A stretch of 64,000 nt of DNA, from NCBI GenBank assembly GCA_032622095.1, contig CP136061.1:118368754-118432753 (forward strand), written 5' to 3'. The notes under the pieces are model-generated. The model ran no database searches. It was given only the letters and a program-made list of their open reading frames with translations, and was not told where the DNA came from. Position numbers and translations under genes: made by a program. Below, in pieces: positions 12,308 to 24,088 of this stretch (the stretch's first letter is position 1; the number at the start of each line of letters is the position of its first letter). Source of the DNA: Siphonodentalium dalli. Lineage: Eukaryota > Mollusca > Scaphopoda > Gadilida > Siphonodentaliidae.

Positions 12308-12823
12308 TTAAAGGCACGGGCGGCGTTCGTTGCAGAAATATTTATATTTGTGCAAATCGCCATCAACAGAAGGAATATTAAAAAATATATAGTATTGTTC
12401 ATATGCCAAACATAATCAGCTCGTAAATAGTATATTGTCGTCAAGACGTACGATGGAGTACGTAAACAAGAGCCTGCTCGTGTTACAGAAGTTTTGCTTC
12501 TGTTTACATAAAACAGCGCAATTCTTTTGGTTAATCACACACAAATGATATAAACGCTCTTTATTATTTCCATATCGGGGAAACAGTAACAAATAACGCT
12601 CTTTATGTTTACCATATGAATCTAAACAAAAGTCAGGTTTTTTGCTTTTGTTTACACAACAAAGGAAAAACATTTGACAATAACATACTGTTTATGCCAT
12701 ATTTCTGATTGGTATAAGAACAAAGTCTGTCTATATTTTACTATTATTTCTGTTTATGGCGGTTTTTGACGGAGGTGAATATTTTAACAGCATACCCACC
12801 GCCAACACCGCCCGTATCTTTAA
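12308..12823 (+). mobile_element. TTAAAGGCACG-family element, copy 3
   Basis: It begins TTAAAGGCACGGGCGGCGTT and ends CCGCCCGTATCTTTAA, so the termini are inverted repeats of about 18 bp. It contains the AACGCTCTTTAT pair and TTTCTGTTTATGGCGGTTTT. It is diverged from copies 1 and 2 and closer to the copy at 32612-33150. Confidence 0.75.
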
Positions 12824-12829
12824 AGCTAA

Positions 12830-13245
12830 ATGACGGTTTGCGCTCCAAAATAAACCTAATGATATTCGCTTTTAAATTTGTCCCGTTGTCGACGTGGGTT
12901 GATAAATACTTGAACTACCTTTCTACGACAATTAAATGTACCACGCTGACGCATTGAAGTCATAACAAATACAACTTTGAACACGGTGTTTGGGTCTCAA
13001 ACAAACAACAGCCATGTACACGGCTTGGAACAGAAAAGAGCATTCCTGATATGGTAGAAATAAAGAGCGTTTGTTTTACTTATGTGGGGAAACAGCTGCG
13101 GCTTTAACCATGGAAAGTATTTTTTGTTCAGAGCAGATGAAGCCGGTATATCAATGCTTCGCGTATTTATCAACCTATCTTATTCCTTCTGCCGAATTAC
13201 GCAGACAAAATTTGGAAGCTCGAATGAGCCATGTCCGTTTAATAT
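12830..13245 (+). mobile_element. Member of the GTTTAAATG-ended family, left end damaged
   Basis: It shares ordered blocks with 33225-33545 and 58308-58754: GATAAATACTTGAACTACC, TACAACTTTGAACACG, AGCCATGTACACGG, AAAGAGCATTCCTGATATGG and TTTGGAAGCTCGAATGAGCC. It closes at ATGTCCGTTTAAT. No protein frame is conserved across copies. Confidence 0.65.
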
Positions 13246-13602
13246 TACGTTCACAAACAGCTGGCAAAATCGCCTGGACATTTTCATGAAATTATTAGTG
13301 TTAACAGTACTCTATTTTCAATAACAAGTTGTACATACATGTACAACACATACCTTCCAAAATGTTGACACATGTGTCCCAGCATATATGAGATGAGAAA
13401 GGAATCTGACAGTAAGCTGTATATAAGATTATATTTGTCATTTCCCCATCGGATATTCACATGGCTGAATGCTGGTTTATCATTGATATCTAATTTAGTC
13501 ATAGAATTCTTCGTATAGATGGCTATCTAGTGCACAATTTAGAATAATAAATTTTGGAATTGCAGAATTTTTTTTCCGTGTCTTCGATTATTTTATCGCT
13601 CA

Positions 13603-13864
13603 TTAACCCTTCTATGACTGGAGGTTCCTGAAATTTTGCGAAACCCGTCTGCCAATGCATTCTTTTATATATGCCACTCGCCCATAGGGCGCCTCACATA
13701 TATAAGAGAATACATTGGCCTAACAATATTTAACTTGCTATTGTAGCCAGTGTATTCTCTTATATATGTGAGGCTCCCAATGGGAGACTGGCATATATAC
13801 GATAATGCACCGGCAAAGGATATTTAATGCTGCACCAGGGCAGCTCTCGCCACGAAAGGGTTAA
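13603..13864 (+). mobile_element. TTAA-flanked MITE with two palindromes (alpha, copy B)
   Basis: It runs from TTAACCCTTCTATGACTGG to CACGAAAGGGTTAA. Palindromes lie at 13651-13719 and 13746-13814 with several mismatches, so this is an older copy. It is co-linear throughout with the copy at 4334-4594. Confidence 0.8.
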
Positions 13865-13986
13865 AGCGGCCGAATACACGAGTTACTGCACGATGATTCT
13901 TACCATATATGTTAATGCTAATTCGTGGCAATGTCAGTCGGATAACAAGTTAAAGGCCCACTTTATTTTCGAATCACCAGATCGTA

Positions 13987-14339
13987 TTAACCCTTTCAGT
14001 GCCAGGGGCCGATCTCATCGGCCCTAATTTACGGTATGTAAAATCGGCCCTAAAAAAATAATGTTTTTTTTTTTACCAAGTATTCATAGTAATAATTTTG
14101 ATGCCCATGACAAACGTAAGATTCCCTGGCACTAAACCTACAAAATAAGTCTGTTAAAGAATATACGAAAAAATTATTAAAATTGTAAAAAATAATAACA
14201 AATGATGAAAAATTGATAGGTCAATGCATTCTCTTATATATGCGAGGCGACCTATGGTCGACTCGCATATATAAGAGAATGCATTGGCACAGGGTATATG
14301 GGTTGATACAAAAATCGGACCTGGCACTGAAAGGGTTAA
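13987..14339 (+). mobile_element. TTAA-flanked MITE with one palindrome (end-type beta, copy C)
   Basis: The left terminus TTAACCCTTTCAGTGCCAGG is mirrored by CCTGGCACTGAAAGGGTTAA, a 20-bp inverted repeat. Near the left end CATCGGCCCTAATTTACGG forms a small stem with AAATCGGCCCT. Only one palindrome is present (about 14220-14288), next to the right end and preceded by the AAATTGTAAAAAATAATA spacer. The copy at 41073-41552 is a longer version. Confidence 0.8.
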
Positions 14340-15897
14340 ATACAACCTATTCCACATTATATAACATTTGAAAGAGGAAGCTCCAAAACATTGTATTATC
14401 AACTTATCCGGTCGAATAAACTGTGAACATGTTGTTTTTGTCAAGGTACCAACGTCTGTTCTGGGTTAATTTCGATCTGGTCTGTACTGCCAATTATACT
14501 GGAAGGGGAATAACTTTATCTATTAATTGTGAATTATGATGCATTCTGGGGTAAATGAAGGCTCTTTAAAAAACTTCTCCAAATATGCCCGTTATTTCGT
14601 CAAAAACACTTCTTCAAATATCTCCGTTATTTAGTTAATAAAAATAATTTCTTATTTCATAATTCGCGCTATTTCGTCATTTCGATGCATTTTTTATTCC
14701 GCAATTTCGCTGTATTTTCCTATTTCGCTTTTTCGTGGTATTTCATATTTCGATAATTCGCTATATTTGACATATTATGGGATATTGGCATGCCTCAACG
14801 GCTGGCGTGGCATGCCACATACCCTTTATCACTGAGGAATTTTAACTAATAGTTTTGTATTACTACAGAGTAACATTGGTCTGTATCAGGTGCATACTAC
14901 ATGCCTCTGTGAATGAAGAATTGCCTTCAAAATATCCAGATACATCTGCCAGCGTGTGAATGTACTCTTAAGGAACATGAGACTTCATTGATGTTTCTGC
15001 GATGTAGGGAACTACATGTGCATGTATACATGTCACGCAAACCCTGTTCAATTCAATTCATTTATTTCTCATTTCCTTAAAGTGATGTGAAACACTCATG
15101 TAGGGTGATCAGATATAAATGGAGAATAATTTTGATAAAAGTGGTTATTTTTATAAATATCGTATCCAAATTGACAACACGCATCGTCATTCTTACATAT
15201 TAATTAAATACAGTGACTCTCGATGACGAAATCGTTTTCGTTAGTTTATCGCCAATAGTTGCGTCCCGAATCGAGATGTAAATATTTACAATTCAGCGTA
15301 GTTCTGACGATGTTTTCTATGGAGTGGTACCGGCGATTTGCTTGAGATTTTAAGCGATGTTACTAGAATGCTACATTCCTCCTATTGGCATAGCGACTGA
15401 ATACTAACTCATCAGTTTCTCGTACCCGAAATTAGTCCATAATATGTCTTTAACAAAGGCATTGAGATCAATATATTAAGTATATACAGATATGTACATA
15501 TTTACATGTGGTCAACATGGCGAACAAACATATGAATATAGCCAACATGCTATCAATTAAATAAATAATGTTATACATATCCTATAATTTGGCTACCGTA
15601 CATGTATATATATATACTTCAGTAGATTTAAACACTGTTTTATAATATGATACATTCTAATGCATGGGCGTTCATGTACGTTATATGATATATAAATCTA
15701 AGACAATTATTTGACTTTGTCTTATCAGAATACATAGATGTCGAAATAATTGTTTGTCTTTAGTGTTGAGTTGTTCACTCATAACTATTACATTTGGTTT
15801 TTCTGTGAATTATATTGGCAAGAGACGGGTTCTTAATTCTTTAAATTTATCTCATTTGAATACATAATGGAGTTCATCGCCAACGTCTTCAGAAGTA
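14340..15897. other. Long stretch without gene; TATTTCG-rich patch
   Basis: At about 14575-14780 the words TATTTCG, AATTTCG and CTTCTTCAAATATCTCC recur as a degenerate short-period repeat; related words appear at 38400-38480. The rest is AT-rich with no ORF or repeat I recognise. Confidence 0.4.
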
Positions 15898-15898
15898 C

Positions 15899-16350
15899 TT
15901 AAAGGTACTCAACCCGTAAAGAGGGTCCCCATCTCAACAGATTCCAACAACAACAATCCGATCAGAGGGTCCTATATTACTATTTCTTTGGCTTTGGGGG
16001 TAAAAAATATTTGATTCGAGTCGAGGAACCCATCAAACAAAGCTCAGAGTTATTAGATATTGATTTTTCAAATTTGTTATGTTCTCGAGATCAGTACTAA
16101 TAACTGCCGTAATCTGCTCTGGATGTGTACTCCAAATCTATTGAAACAGACAAGGATGAATAACTTTTGACTGAGTTCTGGGCCAGATAGTATTCCCGAT
16201 AATGAAAAATAATAGATTTCTAAAATCGATATCTAACAAATCTGAGCTTTGATGGGTGACTTCCTCGACTCGAATCAAATATTTTTGACCCCCGAAGCCA
16301 TTGAAATAGTAATTGAGAGGAGTTTTATCGGGTTGAGTACCTTTAACGTG
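15899..16350. mobile_element. Foldback element with TTAAAGGTACTCAACCCG ends
   Basis: The left end TTAAAGGTACTCAACCCG is mirrored by CGGGTTGAGTACCTTTAA. The arms (about 15900-16060 and 16205-16350) continue as an imperfect inverted repeat including TTTGATTCGAGTCGAGGAA and its complement. The loop between them is about 150 bp. Ends of the form TTAAAGG(T/C)AC recall the 10548-11049 family but the arms are unrelated. Confidence 0.75.
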
Positions 16351-16502
16351 CAACTTCGTTCTTCAATTTGAATGTCATGTCATCTACCCACTTCGACTTG
16401 GAGTTTATGGTTGCATGTTCGAAATTTGCATAATGTTGTTCTCTCAGTTTTATTCGTACAGTCCAGATAGTCTTCAAACTGACTGTGATGTGAAGCAAAG
16501 TG

Positions 16503-16810
16503 TAGCTCCGTGATCTGGTGGTTAGCGTGTTTAGGACTTGTATTCGCCGTGAACACAACGATATGGGTCTATTGTGAGTCTTCACGCTGCAGTGGCTTGG
16601 TCGCTTTGAGCGACGTGCAACTTTCGGATTGCTCGCTTTTTCAAATCCCGCGCCAAGTTGCGACCCTTGAGCAAGGTCGCTCGTACTGTGTCAGCTTCGC
16701 ATCACTCATTCTTGTCCCAATGATGAGGATCAGAGCATGTTCTGATCACACCAGAGCGGTGTCTGCAATGGCTGCAGCCAGTTCATTGGTTGGCTTGTAC
16801 AAATGACTGG
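16503..16810 (+). mobile_element. tRNA-derived SINE-like element (tentative)
   Basis: TGATCTGGTGGTTAGCGTG (about 16511-16529) resembles a Pol III A box, and TTTTCAAATCCCGC (about 16638-16651) resembles a B box, although they lie further apart than in a tRNA gene. GACCCTTGAGCAAGGTCGCT follows, a motif style common downstream of the tRNA head in SINEs. The local base composition is more GC-rich than the surroundings. The 98-residue ORF here is incidental. No second copy is in the window. Confidence 0.4.
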
Positions 16811-17351
16811 AGTAATATTGTAAATGTTTAAAAGCGTGTTAGAGCAAATAATTGGTTAATCGCTATAAAAAAACTGGTCATTATTGTTAATTATACATGT
16901 AGACTTCTTTCTTCTGTCAAAGACTATTTCACCCCCAGTTAATTGGCCCTGCTAATTTGCCATGATGCTGGTGGGTCCTGCTGAATTGCTCTGATGCTGG
17001 TAGGACAAACTGATGCTGCTAAGAAAATGTACCGTTATTTGTTCTAAAGTGTCATTTGCATGGCCTTTTACTATTCAAAACAAGTGAAGGAAAAAAGACT
17101 TTGTGTCTATAAAACAGTCAAAAACACATAAATATTGTAAATTGTAAAACAACGAAACTTTTGGTTGTTGCAAATGGATCAGAATTAAAATGACAATTCC
17201 TGTCGTTTTGCAAACACCTGCATGGGTTAATGGATGTTTCACGCAGACACTAGCTTGTTCTCATATCGCCCATGTTAGCTAACATCAATACAGTACCCTG
17301 TACCCAGCGATAGTGTCTAACACAGTCTAAATGGCCCATATATACCCGCTA

Positions 17352-17766
17352 GGTTACAAATGTGTAAATGTTTTCTATAGGCCCCAGTGCAAACGTATAC
17401 TGTTATCAATATAAATCCTAGGTCCAAAATGTTCTTGAAATCGGAAAGATTGACATTTGAGGAAAATGTTTATGCAAAAAAATCATGTCGTCTAGCAGGG
17501 AATTCGCTTTTAAATCTTGTGTTTTCATAACTAGTGTTAGAACAGCATAGTGTCATATTTTAGACCACACCATAAAATTCAAACTTCACTACAAAGGGTT
17601 CATTCCTGTGCCAATGGCTATTTTACCTCTGGAAAATCATAAGGCAGAGGTGTGATGATTTTTTTTTATGCAAAAACACACAAGGCTATTGACCAATCAG
17701 GGCCCAGTGTCTATTTTATTCTCTCCGCTAGATGTCACTCCGAAACATATTTACACTAGTGTAACC
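17352..17766 (+). mobile_element. GGTTACACTGGTGTAAA-family element, copy 1
   Basis: The termini are GGTTACAAATGTGTAAATG and ATTTACACTAGTGTAACC. The interior matches 28009-28409: CAGTGCAAACGTATACTG, TTTTAGACCACACC, TCCTGTGCCAATGGCTA and GACCAATCAGGGCCCAGTG. It is about 415 bp with no ORF. Confidence 0.75.
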
Positions 17767-18175
17767 ATTAGCCCAAACTCCATACAGCGCCCTCTACGCT
17801 ATCGCTTCGATATATCACTGCCACAATGAGTGTACTTTGCAGACGATAAATCCATTTTTACATATCGTGGCGGAACTGTATTTACTACTATTTAGTCACC
17901 TATTATCTTGTTTTGACCACCAAATTTTTTTTAAAGTTTGCAATAATGGTAATTCCTTCGGTATTGATAAGAACAATATGAACTGAGCCAGACATAGACA
18001 ATTTTAATCCTAAAACATAAGAACTAAAAACACGTAAGAATTCCTTACCAATTAATGTCATTATGGCAGTGGTATCTCAGCGGAGCGATGGGAGATAACT
18101 CTGCCTGGAGTTTGCCATTAGCCAAACACCGCAAAATGACAACTTTCGAAAAAACTAAAATAACGATACGTTTTC

Positions 18176-18574
18176 TTAACCCTTTACCCAACAGAACGGC
18201 CCTGTGCCAATGCATTCTCTTATATATGCGAGTCGACCATAGGTCGCTTCGCATATATAAGAGAATGCATTGGCTTAACACATTAAAAATTATAAAATTG
18301 TTAAAGAATGTAAGAAAAAATGGTAAAAAGTGTTAAAAAAAGATTTTTTTAGGCCAATGCATTCTCTTATATATGCGAGGCGACCTATGGTCGACTCGCA
18401 TATATAAGAGAATGCATTGGCACAGGGCATAACTGTAACCATCACAATGTGGTCAATGAGCCGGTTCCAATGATATCCATATTTGTATGGTTCTATTGAG
18501 ACAGACCCAAAATAATTTAGGCTGTTGCAGCTTTATTTGGCCGTTTTTGGCCGGTTTGTTGGGTAAAGGGTCAA
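18176..18574 (+). mobile_element. TTAA-flanked MITE with two palindromes (end-type gamma, copy D)
   Basis: The left end TTAACCCTTTACCCAACAGA is mirrored by TTTGTTGGGTAAAGGGTCAA. Palindromes lie at 18206-18274 and 18353-18421 and are nearly perfect. The host repeat on either side, CTTAA and CAGCATC, reads as the uninterrupted CTTAACAGCATC of the CCCCTGGTCAAG family, so TTAA is the target duplication. The right subterminal ~130 bp is not shared with end types alpha, beta or delta. Confidence 0.85.
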
Positions 18575-18651
18575 CAGCATCGGTTTCCTCTACTCTTCAG
18601 CAGGACCCACCATAGAAAATTAGCAAGGCCACTTAATCTGGAGTGTATTTA

Positions 18652-19460
18652 TGCTCAATGCATATCGTAAATGTACTGTGGTGTGCTTATCATGCAGGTA
18701 AACAAGCATGTGTACGCATGTTCTTCTCCTATATAACAGTATATGCTATATTATCAGTTCCTCAGAGTAATTACGGGAGTCTTACAGCCGGTAAGTGACA
18801 ACGTGAGTGCTCAGTTAATCGAATGCATCATGCCACCCGCATGTTGCTGCACATATTACAATCTACACGTGTGTGGATGAAACTAGGTTCAACTTAAAGA
18901 TATAATATGGACTTGTTCGGGTGCGTGAAACTCATAAGTTAGTATTTGGGGACTATGCCAACTCGAGGAATGTGACCTGCTTATATTATCTGAGCACTTC
19001 TCCAGTTGAATACTTATGATAACAAAATGAGTTTAAGATGTCTCTAATTCCAATTTGTGATATCATAAATTCATTTTTCGACATCACAAAATCGAATATA
19101 TGATATAACAAAATAGTAAGCAATTAGTGATATCAATAATTCGATTTTGTGATATCATAAACTCATTTTGTGATATCATAAAATTGAATTTGTGATATCA
19201 CTAATTCATTTTGTGATATCAATAAATAGAAAATGATATATATCGACTGCTATTAATTCAACAATTTGTTATATCAGTGTTCTGTCTTGTTTCAAAGACT
19301 GTCTATGCTCAGTGCTTCGTAATTGAAGTGTGTTGCATGTATAGTGAAGGTAAACAAACAGGTGCGCATGTTACTTAAATTTCCTGTATTCTCAGTGTAT
19401 CAGTGCAATTATATGAGACTAACAATCGTTAAGGTTAAGTTCCGACATCAGTGCTCAGTT
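18652..19460 (+). repeat. Diverged direct duplication, ~160 bp
   Basis: 18652-18820 and 19306-19460 share ATGCTCA, AGGTAAACAA, GCATGTT, AGTGCTCAGTTAA and similar order in between. The segment between them holds the TGATATC array. Confidence 0.5.
19040..19245. repeat. Imperfect TGATATC-centred tandem repeat
   Basis: About ten words of the form TTTTGTGATATCATAAATTC follow one another with alternating AATTCA and AATCG links. Each carries the 6-bp palindrome GATATC, so the tract can form several short hairpins. Confidence 0.7.
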
Positions 19461-19492
19461 AACCCTTTCATTACTAAATGGATTTTCCCGTC

Positions 19493-19517
19493 CAGTAGTA
19501 GTAGTAGTAGTAGTAGT

Positions 19518-19549
<32 letters not shown>

Positions 19550-19567
19550 AGTAGTAGTAGTAGTAGT

Positions 19568-19608
<41 letters not shown>

Positions 19609-19677
19609 GTAGTAGTAGTAGTAATAGTAGTAGTAGTAGTAGTAGTAGTAAGTAGTAGTAGTAGTAGTAGTAGTAGT

Positions 19678-19718
<41 letters not shown>

Positions 19719-19831
19719 GTAGTAGTAGTAGTAGTAATAGTAGTAGTAGTAGTAGTGACGGTTGTACCATGCACTGTGCTAGTAGTAGTAATAGTAGTAG
19801 TAGTAGTAGTTAGTTATTTAGTTAGTAGTAA

Positions 19832-19872
<41 letters not shown>
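19493..19872 (+). repeat. (TAG)n microsatellite with inserted 24-bp word
   Basis: More than 300 bp of TAG repeats broken by AAG and ATT variants. At 19757-19781 GACGGTTGTACCATGCACTG interrupts it, and the same word recurs alone at about 20056. The long ORFs on both strands here are pure repeat translation. Confidence 0.95.
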
Positions 19873-20478
19873 CAATATATATAGACATAATTATAGTAAC
19901 AATACACAATTCAAAAGTGAGCATGGGTATATTGTACAGGCACACCCATATATGTAACTGTAATTCAAGTCATAAAACGACAACGTGAAATAGAATAATA
20001 TTTTTTGAAATAACGGAATGGTGTATCCAATCTAATTGCGTTATGTGCATACATGACGGTTGTACCATGCACTGTGCTTAATGTTACTTTATCATAGGTA
20101 CAGAGTATGGCTGAAGTATGACGTCATTAGAAAGGACCAGAGCAAGAGTCTTTTAAGGTTGTGTTTAAATTTGTTTGTAATGACTAAATTTGCGTATCTT
20201 CCAGCCAAAATGTAGGATGAAGTGGGTCTAGTATTCAACTGATTATTTCTCACATGTATACACATGTTCCTCACATGTATACTTGCACGTGCATGTTGTT
20301 CCCTACTTACGATTATTAGGTCAAACTCGTGTGGCAAATTTCTCAATTTTGCAACTATTTAAAAATAACTCTTGTTTCGATTAAGGTTATGTAGTTGAAA
20401 CCGAAAAGATTGTAAATTTATCTTAAAACATTCTTATAATTTAATCCGTCATTTCACACACTGTTAAAAAATATAAGT

Positions 20479-20658
20479 AATTTTACGGCACAATTTGCTG
20501 GCAAATTTGCTGCCACCACCATATTTACGGACATTCCGTATTTTCATCACATTTGCTGCAAAAAATACGGAATTTTGTTTACGGTCATTCCGCATTTTTC
20601 TAGGAAATGTGATGGCAGCAAAATTGCCAGCACATGGTGCCGTAAAATTGCTGTTACT
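20479..20658. mobile_element. 180-bp inverted-repeat MITE, AATTTTACGGCAC ends
   Basis: AATTTTACGGCACAATTTGC faces GGTGCCGTAAAATT. The arms continue with TTTGCTGCCA facing TGGCAGCAAA and TTTACGGACATTCCG facing CGGTCATTCCGC. A related half with AATTTTACGGTATTTTACC lies near 20808. Confidence 0.75.
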
Positions 20659-20879
20659 TTTATTATCAATTTGATCTAAATTAATTAAGCTTCAGTTTAA
20701 TTTCAAATGGCACAATGATTGGATTTTTTCTATCAAAGTGTACCGCATGTAAGGTATAATACTCACATATTAGGATGCACTGTAAAATAAATGTCATAAA
20801 TTTTACGGTATTTTACCGGCAGCACAGTTGCTAATGATATACCTTGAAATAAATAGTACACCATATCTTCTTCCGGTTG

Positions 20880-21455
20880 TACGCAAAACAATTACAGTAC
20901 ACTGTATTTCGCTATAATGTAGACTTAACACTTACACCACAAATACATGTATTATGTTCGACCGACATATATAATGGCGCAAACACAGACATTTCCATAA
21001 ATAATATGATGGGTGGTGTAAGATTGACTTCATAATTCTACGAACTACGGTTCCGTTGTTTAGGAAACAAGGCTTCCCATTCGATGGACAATAAAATAAC
21101 GCATGCAATCGTTGGTCAAAGTCAAACTGAGGTTACACATTACTAAAATGAAATATAACAGAGAGTTTGATTCATTCAATTGTAACTGACTCATCATGGG
21201 TGACTTGTTGTTGATGTTGTCCCGTAGTCACAAGTGGTTGACATCACGAGTGACTGTTGTTGTTACTATATATATTCGGTGAATAGTCCATGTGTCTGTC
21301 ACCATATTATCGACAAATTTAACTAGTACCTAACTAGTATATCACGACTCTATCATAATATCATTAATCTATCAATAGTATCACCACTGCGTAGCATCAT
21401 TAGTGACTGAATGTTGTGTTGTTAATATTGTCGGTCCCATAGACCGCAATCACTA
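20880..21455. other. Stretch without recognisable gene
   Basis: AT-rich DNA with loosely repeated GACTTGTTGTTG and ATCACGA words between about 21190 and 21380. No element boundaries are seen. Confidence 0.3.
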
Positions 21456-21692
21456 GTGATTGGTCATATCAAAGCTCTCGTGAATTATTCTGGAGCGTGT
21501 ATCCTCTTGTGTTATCTGTTTTGTCATGAACAAGTCACAAACGCTTTCAGCTGTACAGCAAATGAAGTCTCAAACTACAGCTGTCTGCGAATACCACAGC
21601 CACGTTTCCAGGTTGCGCCGAGTATCGATGATTTTACAATGTATAGCCCTCAGCCATTGAATGCATCGTGTCCGCTTCACATAGAAATCTAG
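21456..21692 (+). CDS. Weak candidate first exon of a secreted protein
   Basis: The 78-residue ORF starts with a hydrophobic stretch (ALVNYSGACILLCYLFC) ending at a plausible signal-peptidase site near VTNAFS. It continues with spaced cysteines and possible N-glycosylation sites (NYSC, NASC). A possible splice donor, TTCCAG|GTTGCG, lies about two thirds through. I recognise no family. The length is within what chance gives in 64 kb, so this remains a candidate only. Confidence 0.2.
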   Translation: MIGHIKALVNYSGACILLCYLFCHEQVTNAFSCTANEVSNYSCLRIPQPRFQVAPSIDDFTMYSPQPLNASCPLHIEI

Positions 21693-21746
21693 CGCAGCCA
21701 GCCTCGACATATTCCAACACCATAGAACTTATAGAGGTAGTCTTTA

Positions 21747-22028
21747 TTATGCCTTCATACACAAAACTTTTGGCGCAATTTTGTGATATTTTCCAATCGA
21801 TAGGAGATACTTTATAAAAGGGGTACAGGAGTCTGACATTCCATACCGTGGTGTCTTCGTACCTGGACGTTTTCCTCCATGATTACTGTAAGCATAACTT
21901 GTCATACATTTAAGTAATAGAATAGGTACATAGCCGCGGAGTATATTCTTATCAGGTATATCTATTGTTTCACTTATGTGATCATAGATACAGGAACACT
22001 GATTGCATGGCTGGATTTGATTGGTCAA
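21747..22028 (-). CDS. Weak candidate terminal exon, function unknown
   Basis: The 93-residue ORF contains CSCIYDHISETIDIPDK and then GGKRPGTKTPRYGMSD, a composition that looks more protein-like than its neighbours. A tyrosine-containing YDHI word recalls cytoplasmic tails of receptor-type proteins, but this is only resemblance. The reading frame is open upstream of the first Met for several codons and ends just before CATAATAAAG, which could include an AATAAA signal on the minus strand. No partner exon is identified. Confidence 0.25.
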   Translation of the reverse strand: MTNQIQPCNQCSCIYDHISETIDIPDKNILRGYVPILLLKCMTSYAYSNHGGKRPGTKTPRYGMSDSCTPFIKYLLSIGKYHKIAPKVLCMKA

Positions 22029-22990
22029 CGTTTCCCAAATCGGGACTCCCTAGAAGATTTGATATCACTGATATGACTGTGATGTAAAATCATGGCAATA
22101 TTAGGTGGCGTCCTTCACAAAAATGATGGCACATTGTGCCATAGGAATAGAGTATTTGTCCACAGTGCAGGAGAACCACATACAACGTAGAAGGAAAACG
22201 AGCCAAAAACTTTTATATCAATTTATTTCTGAAGGAAAGAACGCATAACATTGGAACAGTCACGCTGCCACCTAGACATCTAATTATCGTTTGCTCAAGT
22301 GGTGTCAATTAATCGTTTTTGATTGGCAAGTGACAACTGATCACACAATTGGCAAGTGCGCTTGTGTAACGCGGCTGTAATATTGAATTGTTAGTTCAAT
22401 TTATTTCATCTCTGTGCAAATGTTAGCAAGACTCTGTAATTGGTGTTAGCAGTACGATTATTGGCAGGGCACGCCTATCGAAGAAATTATTATGCAACAT
22501 CGAAATTCCCTTTTAAATCGTAGGTTATACATATACGAATAGTTTTCGTGTGCATTTTTAGGCAAGCGTTTCGTGTAAATATATGCGTAGTCACTTCTAT
22601 ATGCATGTTCCGTTCATATTCTGGCATCATATCGTCCTCAACGACGATTGTCTGTAAACTATACCGTGCAAACTTGCCAGTGTATGAACTTACGTGTACC
22701 CTTACACAAAACATGCTGTGTATAGAAGTTTTGCTGTACACGTTTGGTTCATTTTAACCAAGACAAACCATGTGAAAAGTTCGGGGCGCAGAATACAATA
22801 TTGATGAAAGGAATAATAAGTTTATCTCAATGTCATCAAAACTCATTCCTCACAAAGATTCAGTCTGAGTCTTTTCGCCCATATACCGCCATGCGTGCGC
22901 ATTGTATGCGGTGAGTGTGCGCGATTTAGTCGATAGGCAAATGACAAATATGATAGATTGAGTCAATCATATCATATCATCGACAGCGTG
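22029..22990. other. Stretch without recognisable gene or repeat
   Basis: The overlapping ORFs on the two strands at 22490-22757 have no recognisable motif. Nothing else stands out. Confidence 0.3.
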
Positions 22991-22999
22991 TGTATTAAA

Positions 23000-23106
23000 C
23001 AAATGACAACTTTATAATAACGGCATCAGTTTGCACTACCAGCACCACATCAATTTAGCCGGACCCACCAACATCGTAGCAGATTAGCAAGATCACTTGA
23101 CCGGGG
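23000..23106 (-). mobile_element. Solo right end of the CCCCTGGTCAAGTGG family
   Basis: CATCAGTTTGCACTACCAGC, GGACCCACCAACATCGTAGC and GATCACTTGACCGGGGG match the right halves at 5209 and 11322. No left half is seen nearby. Confidence 0.65.
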
Positions 23107-23205
23107 GTGGATACGCTGTTTCTAATTATGTTGAGTACAAATGTGTGCCACATACACAGGAAGTTAAAACCTTATTCGTGTCTCTGCGGTTTTCTCACTT
23201 TCTTA

Positions 23206-23765
23206 CCAGAGTCGGTCGTTTTGTTAAAGAATGTAAGAAATGATGATGAAAAATTATAGAAATTGTTAAAGAATGAAAGAAAAACTTATAAAAATGATTT
23301 ATACCACGATCACCTATCTTACTATATAAATAAAGCCATCTGTTTAAATTTTACATTTAATCAACACCTGTTGATTAAACGTGCCTTCTGTTGATTAGAC
23401 TTCGCAGAGTGGATTAAACTTTATCCATACAATTTGAACGGAAAAGTGTTTATCCATCGCATTGTAAAGATCGTGGCATAAACAAAATATACACATTGTG
23501 TTTATTCTATATATAATTGTTAAAGAATATAAGAATAAATTATAAACATTGTTATAGAATGTAAGAAAAAATTATAAAAATTGTTAAAGAATGAAAGATA
23601 AAATTATAAAAATGATAAATCTGTTAAAGAATATAAGAAATAAATTATAAAAATTGTTATAGAATGTCCGAAAAAATTATGAAAAATGATAAAAACAAAT
23701 TATAATTTTGTTTAAAGAATGTAAGAAAAATTGATAACAAAAATTGTTAGGCCAGTATGCTCTGA
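23206..23765 (+). repeat. GTTAAAGAATGTAAG spacer array from a palindrome MITE, palindrome missing
   Basis: At least seven copies of ATTGTTAAAGAATGTAAGAA, spaced about 30-40 bp apart, lie at 23224-23300 and 23518-23750. The array ends in ATTGTTAGGCCA, exactly how the spacer joins the palindrome in intact elements, but here GTATGCTCTG follows. A small inverted pair, TTTATACCACGATC and GATCGTGGCATAAA (about 23308-23484), splits the array. Confidence 0.65.
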
Positions 23766-23934
23766 AATATTCAAAAACATAATATATTGTAAACTATTTT
23801 AATAATGACACTTTTGGTTGTAGCAAGCGGGCCATAATCGAAATGTCGCTTTGCAAATACCTGTGGAGCCACGATTAAACTACATGTATTTGAAATATAT
23901 CATTTCGAAACTATTTTGTCCTCAAATCGCTCGT

Positions 23935-24088
23935 ATCAACCAAATACCGCAAAATGACAACTTTAGAAAACAGAAATAACGCTACATTATCTTAACATTA
24001 TCAGTTTGCCCTACCGTCAGCATATATAGCAATTCAGAAGGACCCACCAGCATCATGTGAAAGTGGCAGGACCACTTAACCAGGGGTG
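23935..24088 (-). mobile_element. Solo right end of the CCCCTGGTCAAGTGG family
   Basis: AAATACCGCAAAATGACAAC, CATTATCAGTTTGCCCTACC, GGACCCACCAGCATCATG and CAGGACCACTTAACCAGGGG are in the family order. No left arm is recognised. Confidence 0.65.

Larger units (their letters stand above)
16932..18642. mobile_element. CCCCTGGTCAAGTGG-family element with two nested insertions
   Basis: The left half (CCCCCAGTTAATTGGCCCTGC, GGTAGGACAAACTGATGCTG) and right half (CAGCAGGACCCACC, AAGGCCACTTAATCTGG) are inverted relative to each other. The right half is split at CTTAA|CAGCATC by the TTAA element at 18176-18574. A second element sits at 17352-17766. Together they give a relative age order. Confidence 0.7.

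Noticed and set aside
16510-16806. 98-residue plus ORF
   Set aside because: It coincides with the SINE-like sequence, and the box motifs explain the region better than coding.
19448-19988. ORFs of runs of Thr, Tyr, Leu, Ser and Val
   Set aside because: Pure translation of the TAG microsatellite in different frames.
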